Shown: positions 36,703-45,685, numbered from the stretch's first letter. The stretch is DNA of 64,000 nt from Leptolyngbya sp. SIO1E4 (GCA_010672825.2 JAAHFU020000006.1:62001-126000), one strand, 5' to 3'. Program-made: numbers and translations. The notes: generated from the sequence alone by a model not told the origin.

Positions 36703-37602
36703 TTAGTCAAGAATACTTAGTGACTGCGATTTTCGCTTTTTCCGAATGATCATTGCCCTTAATTTCCTGAATCCTGATTGCTCAATTTTTTGTACTTGCG
36801 TCCGGCTCTTTCCCAACATTTCGCTGATAGTTCTCAAGGATTTTGGACTACCATCCTCTAGTCCATACCTTGCCTTAATCACAAACTGCTCTGGCTCATC
36901 CAAAAAACCTGTTAATGCCTCCAGTTGATCATGGAGCATGGCCAATTCAACCACTTCATCTGGCCCTGGTGAATAATCCGGAATCAGAGCCGCTAGGGGA
37001 GTTTTTTCATCCTCACCCACTCTTTGATCCAGGGATGTCGTTTGCCGCGACTGTAGCAGCAGTTCGTCAAACTTCTCTAATGTCATTGCTATTGCATCGG
37101 CTAACTCTTCGCGGGTGGGTGGCCGACCGAGTTTCTGGCTCAGCTGTCGCTGAACTTTCTTGAGGCAGTTTAACTTTGCAGTGACGTGGATAGGCAGGCG
37201 AATCGTGCGCGATTGCATCGCGATCGCCCGGGTCATGGCTTGCCGAATCCACCAGTAAGCGTAGGTTGAGAACTTATACCCCTTTGTTGGATCGAACTTT
37301 TCGGTAGCTCTGGCTAGTCCTAAACTGCCCTCTTGAATGAGGTCTAGCATTTCTACCCCACGCCGGGTGTATTGCTTGGTAATACTCACCACTAGCCGCA
37401 AGTTAGCCTGGATCATCTTACATTTAGCACGCTGCCCTTTGCGGATAAGGCGCTGCTGTTCAGGTGTGCGCACATCATCAGGAATGTCTAGCAACGCCTG
37501 CATTGTTTGGATTTGGGCTCCCAATACCTGCTCCTCTGCTTTGGTCAGCAAGGGAGTTTTGCCGATAATCTTCAAATAATCCCGAACCGTATCACTACTC
37601 AT
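36703..37602 (-). CDS. group 2 sigma-70 factor (RpoD-like, non-essential type)
   Basis: This 299-residue sigma factor directs RNA polymerase to alternative promoter sets. Region 1.2 starts at DTVRDYLKIIGKTPLL. Region 2 has NLRLVVSITKQYTRRGVEMLDLIQEGSLGLARATEKFDPTKGYKFSTYAYWWIRQAMTRAI, including the -10 recognition helix. Region 3 follows (RLPIHVTAKLNCLKKVQRQL), and region 4 has SLRTISEMLGKSRTQVQKIEQSGFRKLR for -35 contact. Lacking a long region 1.1 it is group 2. Two promoter modules (sites 12 and 13) lie upstream, so it belongs to the regulon and could feed forward to other stress genes. Confidence 0.95.
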   Translation of the reverse strand: MSSDTVRDYLKIIGKTPLLTKAEEQVLGAQIQTMQALLDIPDDVRTPEQQRLIRKGQRAKCKMIQANLRLVVSITKQYTRRGVEMLDLIQEGSLGLARATEKFDPTKGYKFSTYAYWWIRQAMTRAIAMQSRTIRLPIHVTAKLNCLKKVQRQLSQKLGRPPTREELADAIAMTLEKFDELLLQSRQTTSLDQRVGEDEKTPLAALIPDYSPGPDEVVELAMLHDQLEALTGFLDEPEQFVIKARYGLEDGSPKSLRTISEMLGKSRTQVQKIEQSGFRKLRAMIIRKKRKSQSLSILD

Positions 37603-37675
37603 GATCCCTCCAGGGAGGGTGAAGTGAGAGGGTAGTGCAGATCCACTGCTATTGTTCTATTGATCCCTCATTTCT

Positions 37676-37710
37676 ACTCTAGAACTTCAGGATGAGGAAA
37701 TCATGACGAT
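37676..37710 (-). promoter_or_regulatory. island promoter module, site 12
   Basis: The minus-strand operator ATCGTCA-TGAT-TTCCTCA (37692-37710) is followed by 8 bases and TCTAGAGT (37676-37683). It lies about 75 bases upstream of the sigma-factor ATG. Confidence 0.75.
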
Positions 37711-37773
37711 TTTCTTTTTAAGGCGCGCTTTCAAGAACAGGCGATTTCTCCATCTTGCTACGCCGAGGATCTT

Positions 37774-37863
37774 CTACAAATTCAAGAGCGTCTTCGAGAT
37801 CCTTATGAGCTTCATCAAAAAATCGATAGGAACTAGAACATTCTTGCTAGCAAACAAAATCAT
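37774..37863 (-). CDS. possible 29-residue hydrophobic peptide (site 13)
   Basis: A short frame starts about 33 bases after the transcription start predicted from site 13. It encodes MILFASKNVLVPIDFLMKLI plus nine more residues, hydrophobic with scattered Lys, and would suit a membrane-bound miniprotein. The ribosome site (AAGAAG) is only moderate. In another frame the region also reads DEAHKDLEDALEFVEDPRRSKME without a start codon, so this may instead be decayed coding DNA. Confidence 0.25.
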   Translation of the reverse strand: MILFASKNVLVPIDFLMKLIRISKTLLNL

Positions 37864-37902
37864 TGTGTAATCTTCTTAAGGACGATAGGTAACTTCTACT
37901 TA

Positions 37903-37937
37903 AAAGATAGATCTGAGTATGAGAAACTTATGTCGAT
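37903..37937 (-). promoter_or_regulatory. island promoter module, site 13
   Basis: The minus-strand operator ATCGACA-TAAG-TTTCTCA (37919-37937) is followed by 8 bases and CTATCTTT (37903-37910). It points to the short frame at 37774-37863 and, further on, the sigma-factor gene. Confidence 0.65.
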
Positions 37938-38165
37938 TTCTGCCAGAGAAAGTTGATGTTTTTCTTAGCTTCACTCCACTTCATAAAATACTCAGAATTG
38001 CCCTTTAGTCTTAAAGGATAGAAGCGCTACCAGCGTTCTCATATTTAGGCGATTAACATCAGTTTTCGTAGAACACTTCACACATACGATGACGCTCCTT
38101 AAGGTGCGGTTGATTTACGTTCATTGGCTAATTGGTCGGCCTAAAGTTACAGGAGGACTGAAAAG

Positions 38166-38693
38166 ATGAAAACACAACCCAATCATAAATTTTGGCAAGG
38201 CGTAGCTTCAGTTTGTGCTTTGTCGCTTTTGCTTTTAATCATCTATCCAGCTAATGCTCAAACCAGGCTTTCGCTTGCTCCCCAAAACTCAGCATTAATA
38301 GCGCACGGGCCACCTGATAACCGAGGGCCACGGATTTATGATGTGACTACGGTCGAAACACAGCATGGAAAAGTGGTCAGCATTGACAGAACTTCGATAG
38401 GCGTAAATGCTGGCGGCATTCACCTTACACTGGACATTAGTCATGAGCAGTTACCCGTACACCTAGGTCCTGCCTGGTACCTGGAAGATCAGTCGCTCGA
38501 CATTGCGATTGATAACGTTATTGAAGTAACGGGCTCTCGGGTTGTGATTGATGAGGAACCCGTCTTAATTGCAGCAGAGATCAAGATTGGGGACACGGTT
38601 GTTACTCTGCGTGATTGCGACGGCATCCCTCTATGGCCTCGTCATCATCATGACCACGATAGGCAAGGTCCGAGACAGAGATTAAACAAATAA
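38166..38693 (+). CDS. exported OB-fold-like protein with His-rich tail
   Basis: This 175-residue protein starts at ATG 38166 behind CAGGAGG. An N-terminal signal peptide ends near YPANAQ. The mature part is mainly beta: GKVVSIDRTSIGVNAGGIHLTLDI, LGPAWYLEDQSLDIAIDNVIEVTGSRVVIDEEPVLIAAEIKIGD. This layout is seen in small exported OB-fold proteins. The C-terminus has WPRHHHDHDRQG, a possible metal-binding tail. Its last 12 bases overlap the end of the convergent thioredoxin gene. Function is unknown. Confidence 0.7.
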   Translation: MKTQPNHKFWQGVASVCALSLLLLIIYPANAQTRLSLAPQNSALIAHGPPDNRGPRIYDVTTVETQHGKVVSIDRTSIGVNAGGIHLTLDISHEQLPVHLGPAWYLEDQSLDIAIDNVIEVTGSRVVIDEEPVLIAAEIKIGDTVVTLRDCDGIPLWPRHHHDHDRQGPRQRLNK

Positions 38694-40079
38694 CAACAGC
38701 TGCGGCTGGAAGATCATCACCAAGCCAAAGAACAACATGAAGAGTCCTGCGACAAGTTTGAGGAGCCTACCTTGGGCTTCACTGATTCGAGAGGACTCAA
38801 AGGTATAGATGAAATTTGCCAGGATCAGAAATAAGGGAATAACGTAAATGACTGCATAAAGGGCAGTCCAGATAACATAGCAGGGCAAGACTCCGCCAAT
38901 CGCGCTGACTGTACAGTAGTTCACTAATGTCGTCATATAAACAACAGGCAAGATCGCAGTACAGCCCAACTCAACAATATTGACAAAAACTGCCAACACC
39001 ACCGTGCCACCGAGAGCTGTGAGGAATCGAAGACGATGGGCTGTTGGACTTCTCAAATTGCGGACGATTTTGCCGGCCTTTTGGCTGATAGTGCGTTGTT
39101 GAGCCTCTGAAAGCGAGAGGGAAACTCCTTGCTTAAACCAGAAATAGTCCTTGAGGTTAATTAATCCCGCGATCGCAATTCCTATGCCCAATACCCATAA
39201 AACAATTACTCCATACTGCTCGAGCAAAACCGAGCCAACCGCAATCATGGCCAAGATGAATAGGAAATACATCACAGCTGAGGTCGTGATAAAGGTACCT
39301 CCGACCAGCATCATGTCGCGTCGTCGCTCGGTGTAGGTCAACAGAGAGAGCAAAATCACCAGCACCGTAAAGGCGCAAGGATTAAAGCCATCGGCTAGGG
39401 CAATAGTAGAAACAAAGAGAGGAAAGGGGAGCCCCTGGGCAAAGTCCCGAATCATAGCCTCTGGGGTCAGGCTGACTATTAGGAAAAGGCTCAAGATACA
39501 GACGGCAGCTAGTCCGCCCAACCAGTATCGTCGGGTTTGGAGCTGATGCAACTGGCGTTTCACCCAGGGAAAACTGGCAAGATAAAACAACGGTATGCCC
39601 AAAGCAAACCATGGAAATTGAGCAGTTGAACTTTCGCTTGCAGTTAGCTGAATCTCGTGACCGGCGGTTTGGGCGATCGCGCCAATGATCTGGTTGCGAT
39701 AGCCAATAAACCCAGAGTAGGTAGGGCTGTACTCCAATGGCCCCTCACTCTCGCTGTAGCCAACAAAGGTTGTCTCCCCTACAAATGTTCTGGGAACTGC
39801 AGTAGAAGCGATGTTGTATTGTGATCTAAATTTCTGCCAGGCTTGAGGATGACGAGACACTTCCAAAAAGTGCACCTCAACATCTGGGTTATGCATATCA
39901 ATAACTGCCATCAAGGTTTCTTGACGTGCACAGTGGGGGCAGGTTTCACTATAAAAGAAATAAACATCCAGGTTAGCTTTATCTGCAAGTGCCGCCAATG
40001 GGAAAAAAGTGAATGCTAGTGAACAAACTATCCCTAAGACAAACAGAAACCTTAAGTAACGTTGAAAAAGTGGCATCAC
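38682..40079 (-). CDS. thioredoxin-fold/DsbD-like membrane thiol-disulfide protein
   Basis: This 465-residue protein combines a signal peptide or anchor, a periplasmic or lumenal glutaredoxin-like domain with CPHC (YFFYSETCPHCARQE, near residue 46), and a membrane domain of about eight helices. The membrane part has conserved cysteines in DGFNPCAFTVLVILLSLL and ELGCTAILPVVY, the pattern used by CcdA/DsbD proteins to pass electrons across the membrane. A likely role is to reduce extracytoplasmic disulfides using cytosolic thioredoxin. It has no operator of the island type. Thioredoxin genes also occur in proteobacterial stress-tolerance loci. Confidence 0.88.
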   Translation of the reverse strand: MMPLFQRYLRFLFVLGIVCSLAFTFFPLAALADKANLDVYFFYSETCPHCARQETLMAVIDMHNPDVEVHFLEVSRHPQAWQKFRSQYNIASTAVPRTFVGETTFVGYSESEGPLEYSPTYSGFIGYRNQIIGAIAQTAGHEIQLTASESSTAQFPWFALGIPLFYLASFPWVKRQLHQLQTRRYWLGGLAAVCILSLFLIVSLTPEAMIRDFAQGLPFPLFVSTIALADGFNPCAFTVLVILLSLLTYTERRRDMMLVGGTFITTSAVMYFLFILAMIAVGSVLLEQYGVIVLWVLGIGIAIAGLINLKDYFWFKQGVSLSLSEAQQRTISQKAGKIVRNLRSPTAHRLRFLTALGGTVVLAVFVNIVELGCTAILPVVYMTTLVNYCTVSAIGGVLPCYVIWTALYAVIYVIPLFLILANFIYTFESSRISEAQGRLLKLVAGLFMLFFGLVMIFQPQLLLFV

Positions 40080-40555
40080 AAGGATTATGATTAGCTAAAG
40101 TTTCTTCAAGAGAGACACAATAATTAACTCAAAATCATCATTTTTTCAGCTTACGCTAAGCTACAGATAGCCACATTTTTGATGTCCTTAGCATTGAGTT
40201 TTTACTTATAGAAAGGCACTGCCATATTTTCTTTCATGATCTTAAATATGATAACTTCAATGGAAATCATGATAGAAATAATAGCAGCAGATAAGACAGA
40301 GATCGCATCCTTCATACTACTTTATTAAGCCATGAAAGTGACTTAGAAAAACCACAGTGTTGATGACTTAAAACCCCAGGTCGAAGCCTACACTGTGGCC
40401 TTAAAAGACATGTTGAAAGAGTTTGTGGTGCTGAGAAATCCCTCCGATAACATCCATATCCTACAGCAGAAATATGTGGATTTTGTGTTGATAAGCAGTT
40501 CGACTTCCCAAATCATCATTCGACGCAAACCATTTACTTTCCCAAAAACATCCAT
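40080..40555. other. intergenic region, no gene seen
   Basis: These 476 AT-rich bases lie between the thioredoxin/DsbD-like gene start and the stop of the next regulator. A short plus-strand frame opens near 40395 but looks like a shadow with no ribosome site. I see no operator, RNA or repeat. Confidence 0.4.
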
Positions 40556-41584
40556 TCATGCACCAGAGGATAACTCTTCATTGCCATCCTGCTTAAAGTT
40601 GAGAATTTGCCTAACCAAGCTAGCGCCCCGCTTAGCATACGCTTCTAATAGAAGCAGTCGTTCCTGCGTGGCCTTGTCAATCCCTTTCTGAGTCAACCGT
40701 ATAAACTGAACAATGCCCAAGATAGATGTAAATACGTTATTGAGATCTTGAGCCACAGCGCCACCCGGTTTTGGAGTCTCATAAGATGGAGTTTTCCTTT
40801 GTTCCTCCCCTTGCGGTTCAAGTTGGCAATCAGCCTGAATTCGCGGCTGCAGTTCGACCCTTTGTAATGCTGTTGACGGTTCATCTGCTTGTGAGGTGAT
40901 CTCAGCTGCATATGAAGGGTTTAACCGGTATCCCGTGCGATGAATCGTCTTAATAAAATCTCCAGGAACACCCACTGCCTTCAGCTTTTTCCGCACCTCT
41001 TTGAGATGAACCCGAACCACTTCCTCTCCGGGAGATTCAGTAGAATTCCAGACTTGATCCAGGATAGTTCGAGCACTAAACACCCGTCGCGGGTTCCGCA
41101 GAAACAGCTCTAAAATGCCATACTCCTTAGGAGTCAAAGGAAGAAGCTGTGTACCATACCGAACGCTACAACTACTGGGCTCAACAGAGAGATTTCCCCA
41201 AGTCAATATGGGTTGAGTTTTAATTCTGCCCCGGCGTAGCAGGGCTTGTACCCGTGCCATCAGTTCCTCAACGTCAAAGGGCTTAACAACATAATCATCC
41301 GCGCCGGCATTGAGTGCATTTGCTTTTTGGGATCCTCCATCTTGGGCCGTTAATACCAAAATCGGCATTCTAAAACCTGTAGCACGTAGCTGTTGGCAGA
41401 AATCGAAGCCATCTATCCCCGGCAACCAGATATCTAGCAGTACCAAGTCATAGTCAAAGGCATCAGCCATCTCTAATCCAGCCTCACCATCAACCGCGAT
41501 GTCAACCGCGTAATAGTAGGTGGAGAGTAGGATTTGCAAGGTCTGTGCAACCGCGAGATCGTCTTCGACGACCAAGATTTTCAT
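40556..41584 (-). CDS. OmpR-family response regulator fused to a His-less DHp domain
   Basis: The product has 342 residues from ATG 41584 (behind TGGAGG), preferred over 41626. It has a receiver (1-118) with the acceptor in LVLLDIWLPGIDG and Lys in VVKPFD, a winged helix (128-222) with EEVVRVHLKEVRKKLKAVGVP and TIHRTGYRLN, and a linker. The C-terminal segment (about 270-335) looks like a histidine-kinase dimerisation helix pair (AVAQDLNNVFTSILGIVQFI ... AKRGASLVRQILNF), but Gln replaces the expected phospho-His. It could dimerise with a kinase or block one. It is a second candidate for binding the island operator. Confidence 0.9.
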   Translation of the reverse strand: MKILVVEDDLAVAQTLQILLSTYYYAVDIAVDGEAGLEMADAFDYDLVLLDIWLPGIDGFDFCQQLRATGFRMPILVLTAQDGGSQKANALNAGADDYVVKPFDVEELMARVQALLRRGRIKTQPILTWGNLSVEPSSCSVRYGTQLLPLTPKEYGILELFLRNPRRVFSARTILDQVWNSTESPGEEVVRVHLKEVRKKLKAVGVPGDFIKTIHRTGYRLNPSYAAEITSQADEPSTALQRVELQPRIQADCQLEPQGEEQRKTPSYETPKPGGAVAQDLNNVFTSILGIVQFIRLTQKGIDKATQERLLLLEAYAKRGASLVRQILNFKQDGNEELSSGA

Positions 41585-41820
41585 GATGGCCTCCATCAGG
41601 TTCCGTAGCGATGAACCTGCAACCAACCCATATTCAATGAAGCTTTGTCAAAAAATGAATTATGTTTTGGTCATTTATTGATGTGTCTCTACTTTTATTA
41701 TCTCCCTTGACAGTTGCTCTGTAGTTGATTTCTACAATTCTTATCTGATCAGAGTAAGAAGGCCTACTCAACAATAAATCTATTTTATTTTGTGATTGTA
41801 GAATTTTGATGATCAGCACT

Positions 41821-41855
41821 TCCTTCACAACTTCTTTACAAGTGACACTCAAGAT
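41821..41855 (+). promoter_or_regulatory. island promoter module, site 14 (weakest match)
   Basis: The plus-strand operator TCCTTCA-CAAC-TTCTTTA (41821-41838) is followed by the usual gap and CTCAAGAT (41848-41855). It lies about 95 bases before the IF-1-like gene. It has the most deviations of the set. Confidence 0.5.
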
Positions 41856-41950
41856 TTCAGATGAGTTTAATAGCTGATTTAATTAATGACTCTTTTTGCT
41901 TTGGATAATAAACCTAATTTCTTCAAAAGACGGCGTAGAGGATATTTTGT

Positions 41951-42166
41951 GTGAGCAGTGATTTTATCGAGGTAGAAGGTACCGTCACAAAGGTGTTACC
42001 CAACACTGTATTTAGAGTTCAGCTCGATAATGGAAACGAAATCTTAGGTAACCTTTCCAACGACATTCGAGAAAATTACACCAGAATTTTGGTTGGCGAT
42101 CGCGTCAAAGTTGAATTAGCCTCCTACAATTCAGCTCAAGGTTGTATTACGCAACTGATTAGTTAG
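41951..42166 (+). CDS. IF-1-like S1/OB-fold protein
   Basis: This 71-residue protein starts at GTG 41951. The complete IF-1 fold is present: IEVEGTVTKVLPNTVFRVQLDNGNEILGNLSNDIRENYTRILVGDRVKVELASYNSAQGCITQL. It lacks the usual basic residues around the KIRKNYIR loop (NDIREN here) and the typical YRFK-like end. With its paralogue at 34357-34617 this gives two IF-1-like genes in one island, suggesting a specialised RNA-binding or ribosome-modulating role (inference). Its stop overlaps the ftsH stop region by 4 bases on the opposite strand. Confidence 0.82.
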   Translation: MSSDFIEVEGTVTKVLPNTVFRVQLDNGNEILGNLSNDIRENYTRILVGDRVKVELASYNSAQGCITQLIS

Positions 42167-44127
42167 TTAGAACAACAAGCCGCTACTCTACGAGCAGGCA
42201 AAGCAGAAGGAGCGGGGGTTCCTTGATTGAGCCAGGTTTGCAGGTCAGGCGGGAGGGCGATTTGGGTCAGGAAAGCCTTCAGTTTTTCGCCTTCCAGCGT
42301 CTCTGTCTCCAGCAATGTTCGGGCCATGCGCTCTAAAACATCCCGGTTGCGTATCAATGTCTCTAATGCCATCTGATGAGCTTGCTCCATCAGGTCTTTG
42401 ATTTCATAGTCAATCACGCTCGCTAATTCAGGACTCACGGCCCGTCGCGATTGTGGAAAGCCCTCTAAATATTGAGACTGACTGCGCTCTATGGCCATCG
42501 GCCCTAGGGCTTTGCTCATGCCGTAGAGAGTAATGCAACGTTCAGCTAAATCCGTGGCTTTTTGGATATCGTCACTGGCTCCCGTCGAAACCTTGCCAAA
42601 CACAAGCTCCTCGGCAGCGCGTCCACCTAGCAGCATCATCAACCGACCGCGAATTTCATCTTCAATTATCAAAAAGCGATCTTCTTCTGGAAGCTGTAGC
42701 GTGTAGCCCAGAGCCGCAACTCCCCGAGGCACAATCGAAATTTTGTCGACAATCCCAGCCCCCGGCATCAACGCTCCGATGATGGCATGGCCCGCTTCGT
42801 GATAAGCCACCGTTTGTTTTTCCAAATCATTAAGCACACGCGATTTCTTCTCAAGCCCAGCCAAAATACGCTCCACGGCCTCATTAAAGTCAGCCATGGT
42901 GACCGCCTCGCGATTCCGACGAGCGGCTAATAGCGCCGCTTCGTTGACTAAATTAGCCAGGTCAGCCCCCGCAAAACCAGGAGTCCGGGCGGCGAGTCTA
43001 TCCAACACCACATCGTTGGCCAGTTGAACATTTCTAGCATGTACCTGCAAAATAGCTTCCCGACCAGAGCGATCCGGACGATCAACCACAATGCGTCGGT
43101 CAAACCGCCCCGCCCGCAGCAGGGCCGGATCGAGTACCTCCGGACGATTGGTGGCAGCCAACAAAATGACGCCAGCATTCGGTTCAAAGCCATCCATCTC
43201 AGCCAAAAGCTGATTTAAGGTTTGTTCTCGCTCATCGTTACCTGCAAAGGGGCTATTGGCTGCCCGCGACTTTCCGAGCGCATCCAACTCATCGAGAAAG
43301 ACAATACAGGGGGCTTGCCGCTTGGCTTGCTCAAAAAGATCGCGTACCCGCGATGCTCCCACACCGACAAATAGCTCGATGAATTCAGAGGCAGAAATGC
43401 TGAAAAACGGGACACCGGCTTCCCCTGCGATCGCCCTCGCCAGTAGGGTTTTGCCGGTTCCCGGCGGTCCCACCAACAGCACCCCTTTAGGAATCTTGGC
43501 TCCCAACCGCGTGTACTTCAAAGTATTCTGCAAGAAGTCAACAATTTCCTGCAACTCAGCTTTTGCTTCATCGACACCGGCTACATCCTGAAAGGTGATC
43601 TGGTTTCCCGTTTCAGAATAAATGCGGGCTTTACTTTTACCCACATTGAACGCAGGCGAGCCTGTTCCGGTTCGATTCGCTAAAAAGCTCAGCAGAATCC
43701 ATAACATCGCAAGAGGAAGCAGGAGAGCTAGAAAACTCCCCACGCCTCCTTCACCCTCAGTAGGCAAGGTAATCGTCTCAACGTCATAGGCACGAAGCAT
43801 GCCAGGTAAGTCGGCATCGGCTGGTAGGGGTCTGGTTATCTTAGTTTCTTCAGTCGGAAGGGAATCTTCAGTTGTGAGACTGGGAGGCGTCTTCAGGGTG
43901 TACTCAATTTTATGGGAGCCAACTTTAGCGGTTGCAACCTGGCCACTTTCAACCTGGTCAATAAATTGACTGTAGGGCACCTCTTCTTTACCTGGCCCAC
44001 GACCAGTTAAAAGCGTAATTAAAAAGAACCACAGCATCATCCAAACCAGCATACTAAGCCATTGTGCTGACTTGGATGGTGTCTCTTGAGGCGCTTTTGA
44101 AGGAGGTTGGGGGATGTTTTGGGGCAT
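42163..44127 (-). CDS. ftsH: membrane AAA+ zinc metalloprotease FtsH
   Basis: This 654-residue protein extracts and degrades membrane and damaged proteins. Two N-terminal membrane helices (about 24-42 and 130-150) flank an extracytoplasmic domain. The AAA+ domain has Walker A GPPGTGKT, Walker [11 protein letters not shown] and the second-region-of-homology arginines. The zinc site is HEAGH. The acidic third ligand sits in the usual C-terminal helix ([15 protein letters not shown]). DELDAL differs from the common DEIDAV. It is last in an operon with an M48 protease and a CBS-CP12 protein. Cyanobacteria usually carry four housekeeping FtsH genes, and this one looks like an extra stress copy. 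Confidence 0.96.
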   Translation of the reverse strand: MPQNIPQPPSKAPQETPSKSAQWLSMLVWMMLWFFLITLLTGRGPGKEEVPYSQFIDQVESGQVATAKVGSHKIEYTLKTPPSLTTEDSLPTEETKITRPLPADADLPGMLRAYDVETITLPTEGEGGVGSFLALLLPLAMLWILLSFLANRTGTGSPAFNVGKSKARIYSETGNQITFQDVAGVDEAKAELQEIVDFLQNTLKYTRLGAKIPKGVLLVGPPGTGKTLLARAIAGEAGVPFFSISASEFIELFVGVGASRVRDLFEQAKRQAPCIVFLDELDALGKSRAANSPFAGNDEREQTLNQLLAEMDGFEPNAGVILLAATNRPEVLDPALLRAGRFDRRIVVDRPDRSGREAILQVHARNVQLANDVVLDRLAARTPGFAGADLANLVNEAALLAARRNREAVTMADFNEAVERILAGLEKKSRVLNDLEKQTVAYHEAGHAIIGALMPGAGIVDKISIVPRGVAALGYTLQLPEEDRFLIIEDEIRGRLMMLLGGRAAEELVFGKVSTGASDDIQKATDLAERCITLYGMSKALGPMAIERSQSQYLEGFPQSRRAVSPELASVIDYEIKDLMEQAHQMALETLIRNRDVLERMARTLLETETLEGEKLKAFLTQIALPPDLQTWLNQGTPAPSALPARRVAACCSN

Positions 44128-44142
44128 ACTTCAACTCCATAT

Positions 44143-44766
44143 TCAACCTGCACACCAAGCGTCGTATTCTCGATCTTTGAAGGCTTCTGGATAGTCATCC
44201 AGATAGCTCTCAAAGGCCGTTTTTTCCAACGATTCAGCATTTTGATGCGCAATCTCGGCTTCTAAAGCATCCACGACGGCCCAGGCGTCATAGCATTCTT
44301 GGGAACCAGGACCTTTTTGATAACAGATCTGGCGGGCCGTTTCTTCTAAGTGCTGCAGTCGTTCGGTCAGTTTAAGGGTTTGGGGCCGTTCGATGAAGTC
44401 GCCCTGCTGCAAAATATCTGTCATGGAGATAATCCCCAGCAACCGTTGCTGGACAACGGGGGCACTGTGAATTCCTGCGCTGGCCAATAATCGAGCTGCA
44501 TACTCAGTGCCCAGATCAGGATTCAGGACAATGCAGGGTTTGTTCATGATTTCGTAGACACGCCGTCGTCGGACATCTTGGCCAAAGGCAATGACTTTAG
44601 CAACCACATCAGTTACGGTCACAATGCCATAGGCATCTTCATCGTGATTACGGTCCACAATTAATGCTTGGATATCATGTCGTCGCATCAATTTAACGGC
44701 TTCTGCAACCGTCGCAGAGTTGCGAATGGTAACGACTTCTGGGGTCATAATGTCAGCTACTTTCAT
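44143..44766 (-). CDS. CBS-pair protein fused to a CP12-like domain
   Basis: The product has 207 residues from ATG 44766 (behind GAAGGAGAGACACC). Two CBS motifs (MKVADIMTPEVVTIRNSATV; VYEIMNKPCIVLNPDLGTEYAARLL) form a nucleotide-binding pair in residues 1-125. A C-terminal segment (about 140-207) resembles CP12: ARQICYQKGPGSQECYDAWAVVDALEAEIAHQ followed by LDDYPEAFKDREYD. The N-terminal Cys pair is kept, while the C-terminal pair of classical CP12 (YCDxxPEAxECRxY) is lost. CP12 inhibits GAPDH and phosphoribulokinase in the dark, so this fusion could couple adenine-nucleotide level to carbon fixation. Confidence 0.88.
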   Translation of the reverse strand: MKVADIMTPEVVTIRNSATVAEAVKLMRRHDIQALIVDRNHDEDAYGIVTVTDVVAKVIAFGQDVRRRRVYEIMNKPCIVLNPDLGTEYAARLLASAGIHSAPVVQQRLLGIISMTDILQQGDFIERPQTLKLTERLQHLEETARQICYQKGPGSQECYDAWAVVDALEAEIAHQNAESLEKTAFESYLDDYPEAFKDREYDAWCAG

Positions 44767-44825
44767 GGTGTCTCTCCTTCTCGTCACAAAAGCGTACGAA
44801 TGTGATCGCGATAGGTAGCCCCATC

Positions 44826-45641
44826 TCAGCCCCATCCCGTTGAGGCCATGGCTGGATCTAGTTGCTCATTGAGGGCATTGATGCGGGCTTCTGCTTCTGG
44901 ATGGGGATGGGTGCTAAGAAAGTCAGGGAACGTATTGGGTTGATCCAGCAATTTTTGGAGAAAGTCAACAGCTGCGATAGGCGCATAACCGGCTTGAGTC
45001 AGCAGTACTAAACCGACTTCATCCGCCTCCAGCTTGTGAGTACGGCTATTGGGATGATGCAGAGCTAGCTCTACACCGAGGGAGATCGCCGTATTGTGGT
45101 CTAAGCCTCCTGCGGTCAACGTACCTTGAGCGATCGCGGCCTGTTGCAGCTGTTGAATGGCATAACGGAGATCGACATGGGCAATTTCATGGGCGATCAC
45201 ACTGGCCCGTTGAGCTTCATTATCGGCAGCCCGTAATAGCCCAGTATTGAGGTAAACAAATCCGCCTACCGTAGCGAAGGCATCCACCTGATCATCGTCA
45301 ACTACCTGAAAGGGGTAGGGAATTTGAGCGCGATCAGTTCCCGGCACCAACTGCTGTCCGATGCCATCAATATATTGAGTGATGCTGGAACCGTCAAACA
45401 CCTTCACGTCTTGCAAGATTTGCTGATTGATTTGCTGCCCCAAGGCGATTTCTTGCTCATCGGCAAGGTTAGAAAGTTGAATAATACGAACCCCCTGAAA
45501 AATCAGATCGAATATATCCATATCAGCTTTTGCATAGGGCACAGCGAAAACAGGACTGAAGCTAAAGACGGCTGCCCAAGCAGGATAAAGCCAACGATAC
45601 AAAAGACGAGGTCGTCGGTCAATGGTTCGTGTTGTCTTCAT
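44826..45641 (-). CDS. M48-family metallopeptidase (HtpX/BepA-like), exported
   Basis: This 271-residue zinc peptidase has the HExxH motif in VIAHEIAHVDLR (about residue 148) and a third-ligand Glu region (HKLEADEVGLVLLTQAGY). The N-terminus (RLLYRWLYPAWAAVFSFSPVFAVPYAKA) is a signal peptide or anchor, so the protease acts on the periplasmic or lumenal side, as BepA/LoiP-type M48 proteins do. It opens the M48 / CBS-CP12 / ftsH operon. The -10 of site 15 ends 6 bases before its ATG, so the message would be leaderless, unless translation starts at M41 (45521). Confidence 0.9.
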   Translation of the reverse strand: MKTTRTIDRRPRLLYRWLYPAWAAVFSFSPVFAVPYAKADMDIFDLIFQGVRIIQLSNLADEQEIALGQQINQQILQDVKVFDGSSITQYIDGIGQQLVPGTDRAQIPYPFQVVDDDQVDAFATVGGFVYLNTGLLRAADNEAQRASVIAHEIAHVDLRYAIQQLQQAAIAQGTLTAGGLDHNTAISLGVELALHHPNSRTHKLEADEVGLVLLTQAGYAPIAAVDFLQKLLDQPNTFPDFLSTHPHPEAEARINALNEQLDPAMASTGWG

Positions 45642-45647
45642 ACTTTA

Positions 45648-45682
45648 AGAGTAGAAACTCTTTTTGAGAAAGTTATGAGCAC
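45648..45682 (-). promoter_or_regulatory. island promoter module, site 15
   Basis: The minus-strand operator GTGCTCA-TAAC-TTTCTCA (45664-45682) is followed by 8 bases and TCTACTCT (45648-45655). It drives the M48 / CBS-CP12 / ftsH operon, with the predicted start at or next to the ATG. Confidence 0.83.
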
Positions 45683-45685
45683 GGA

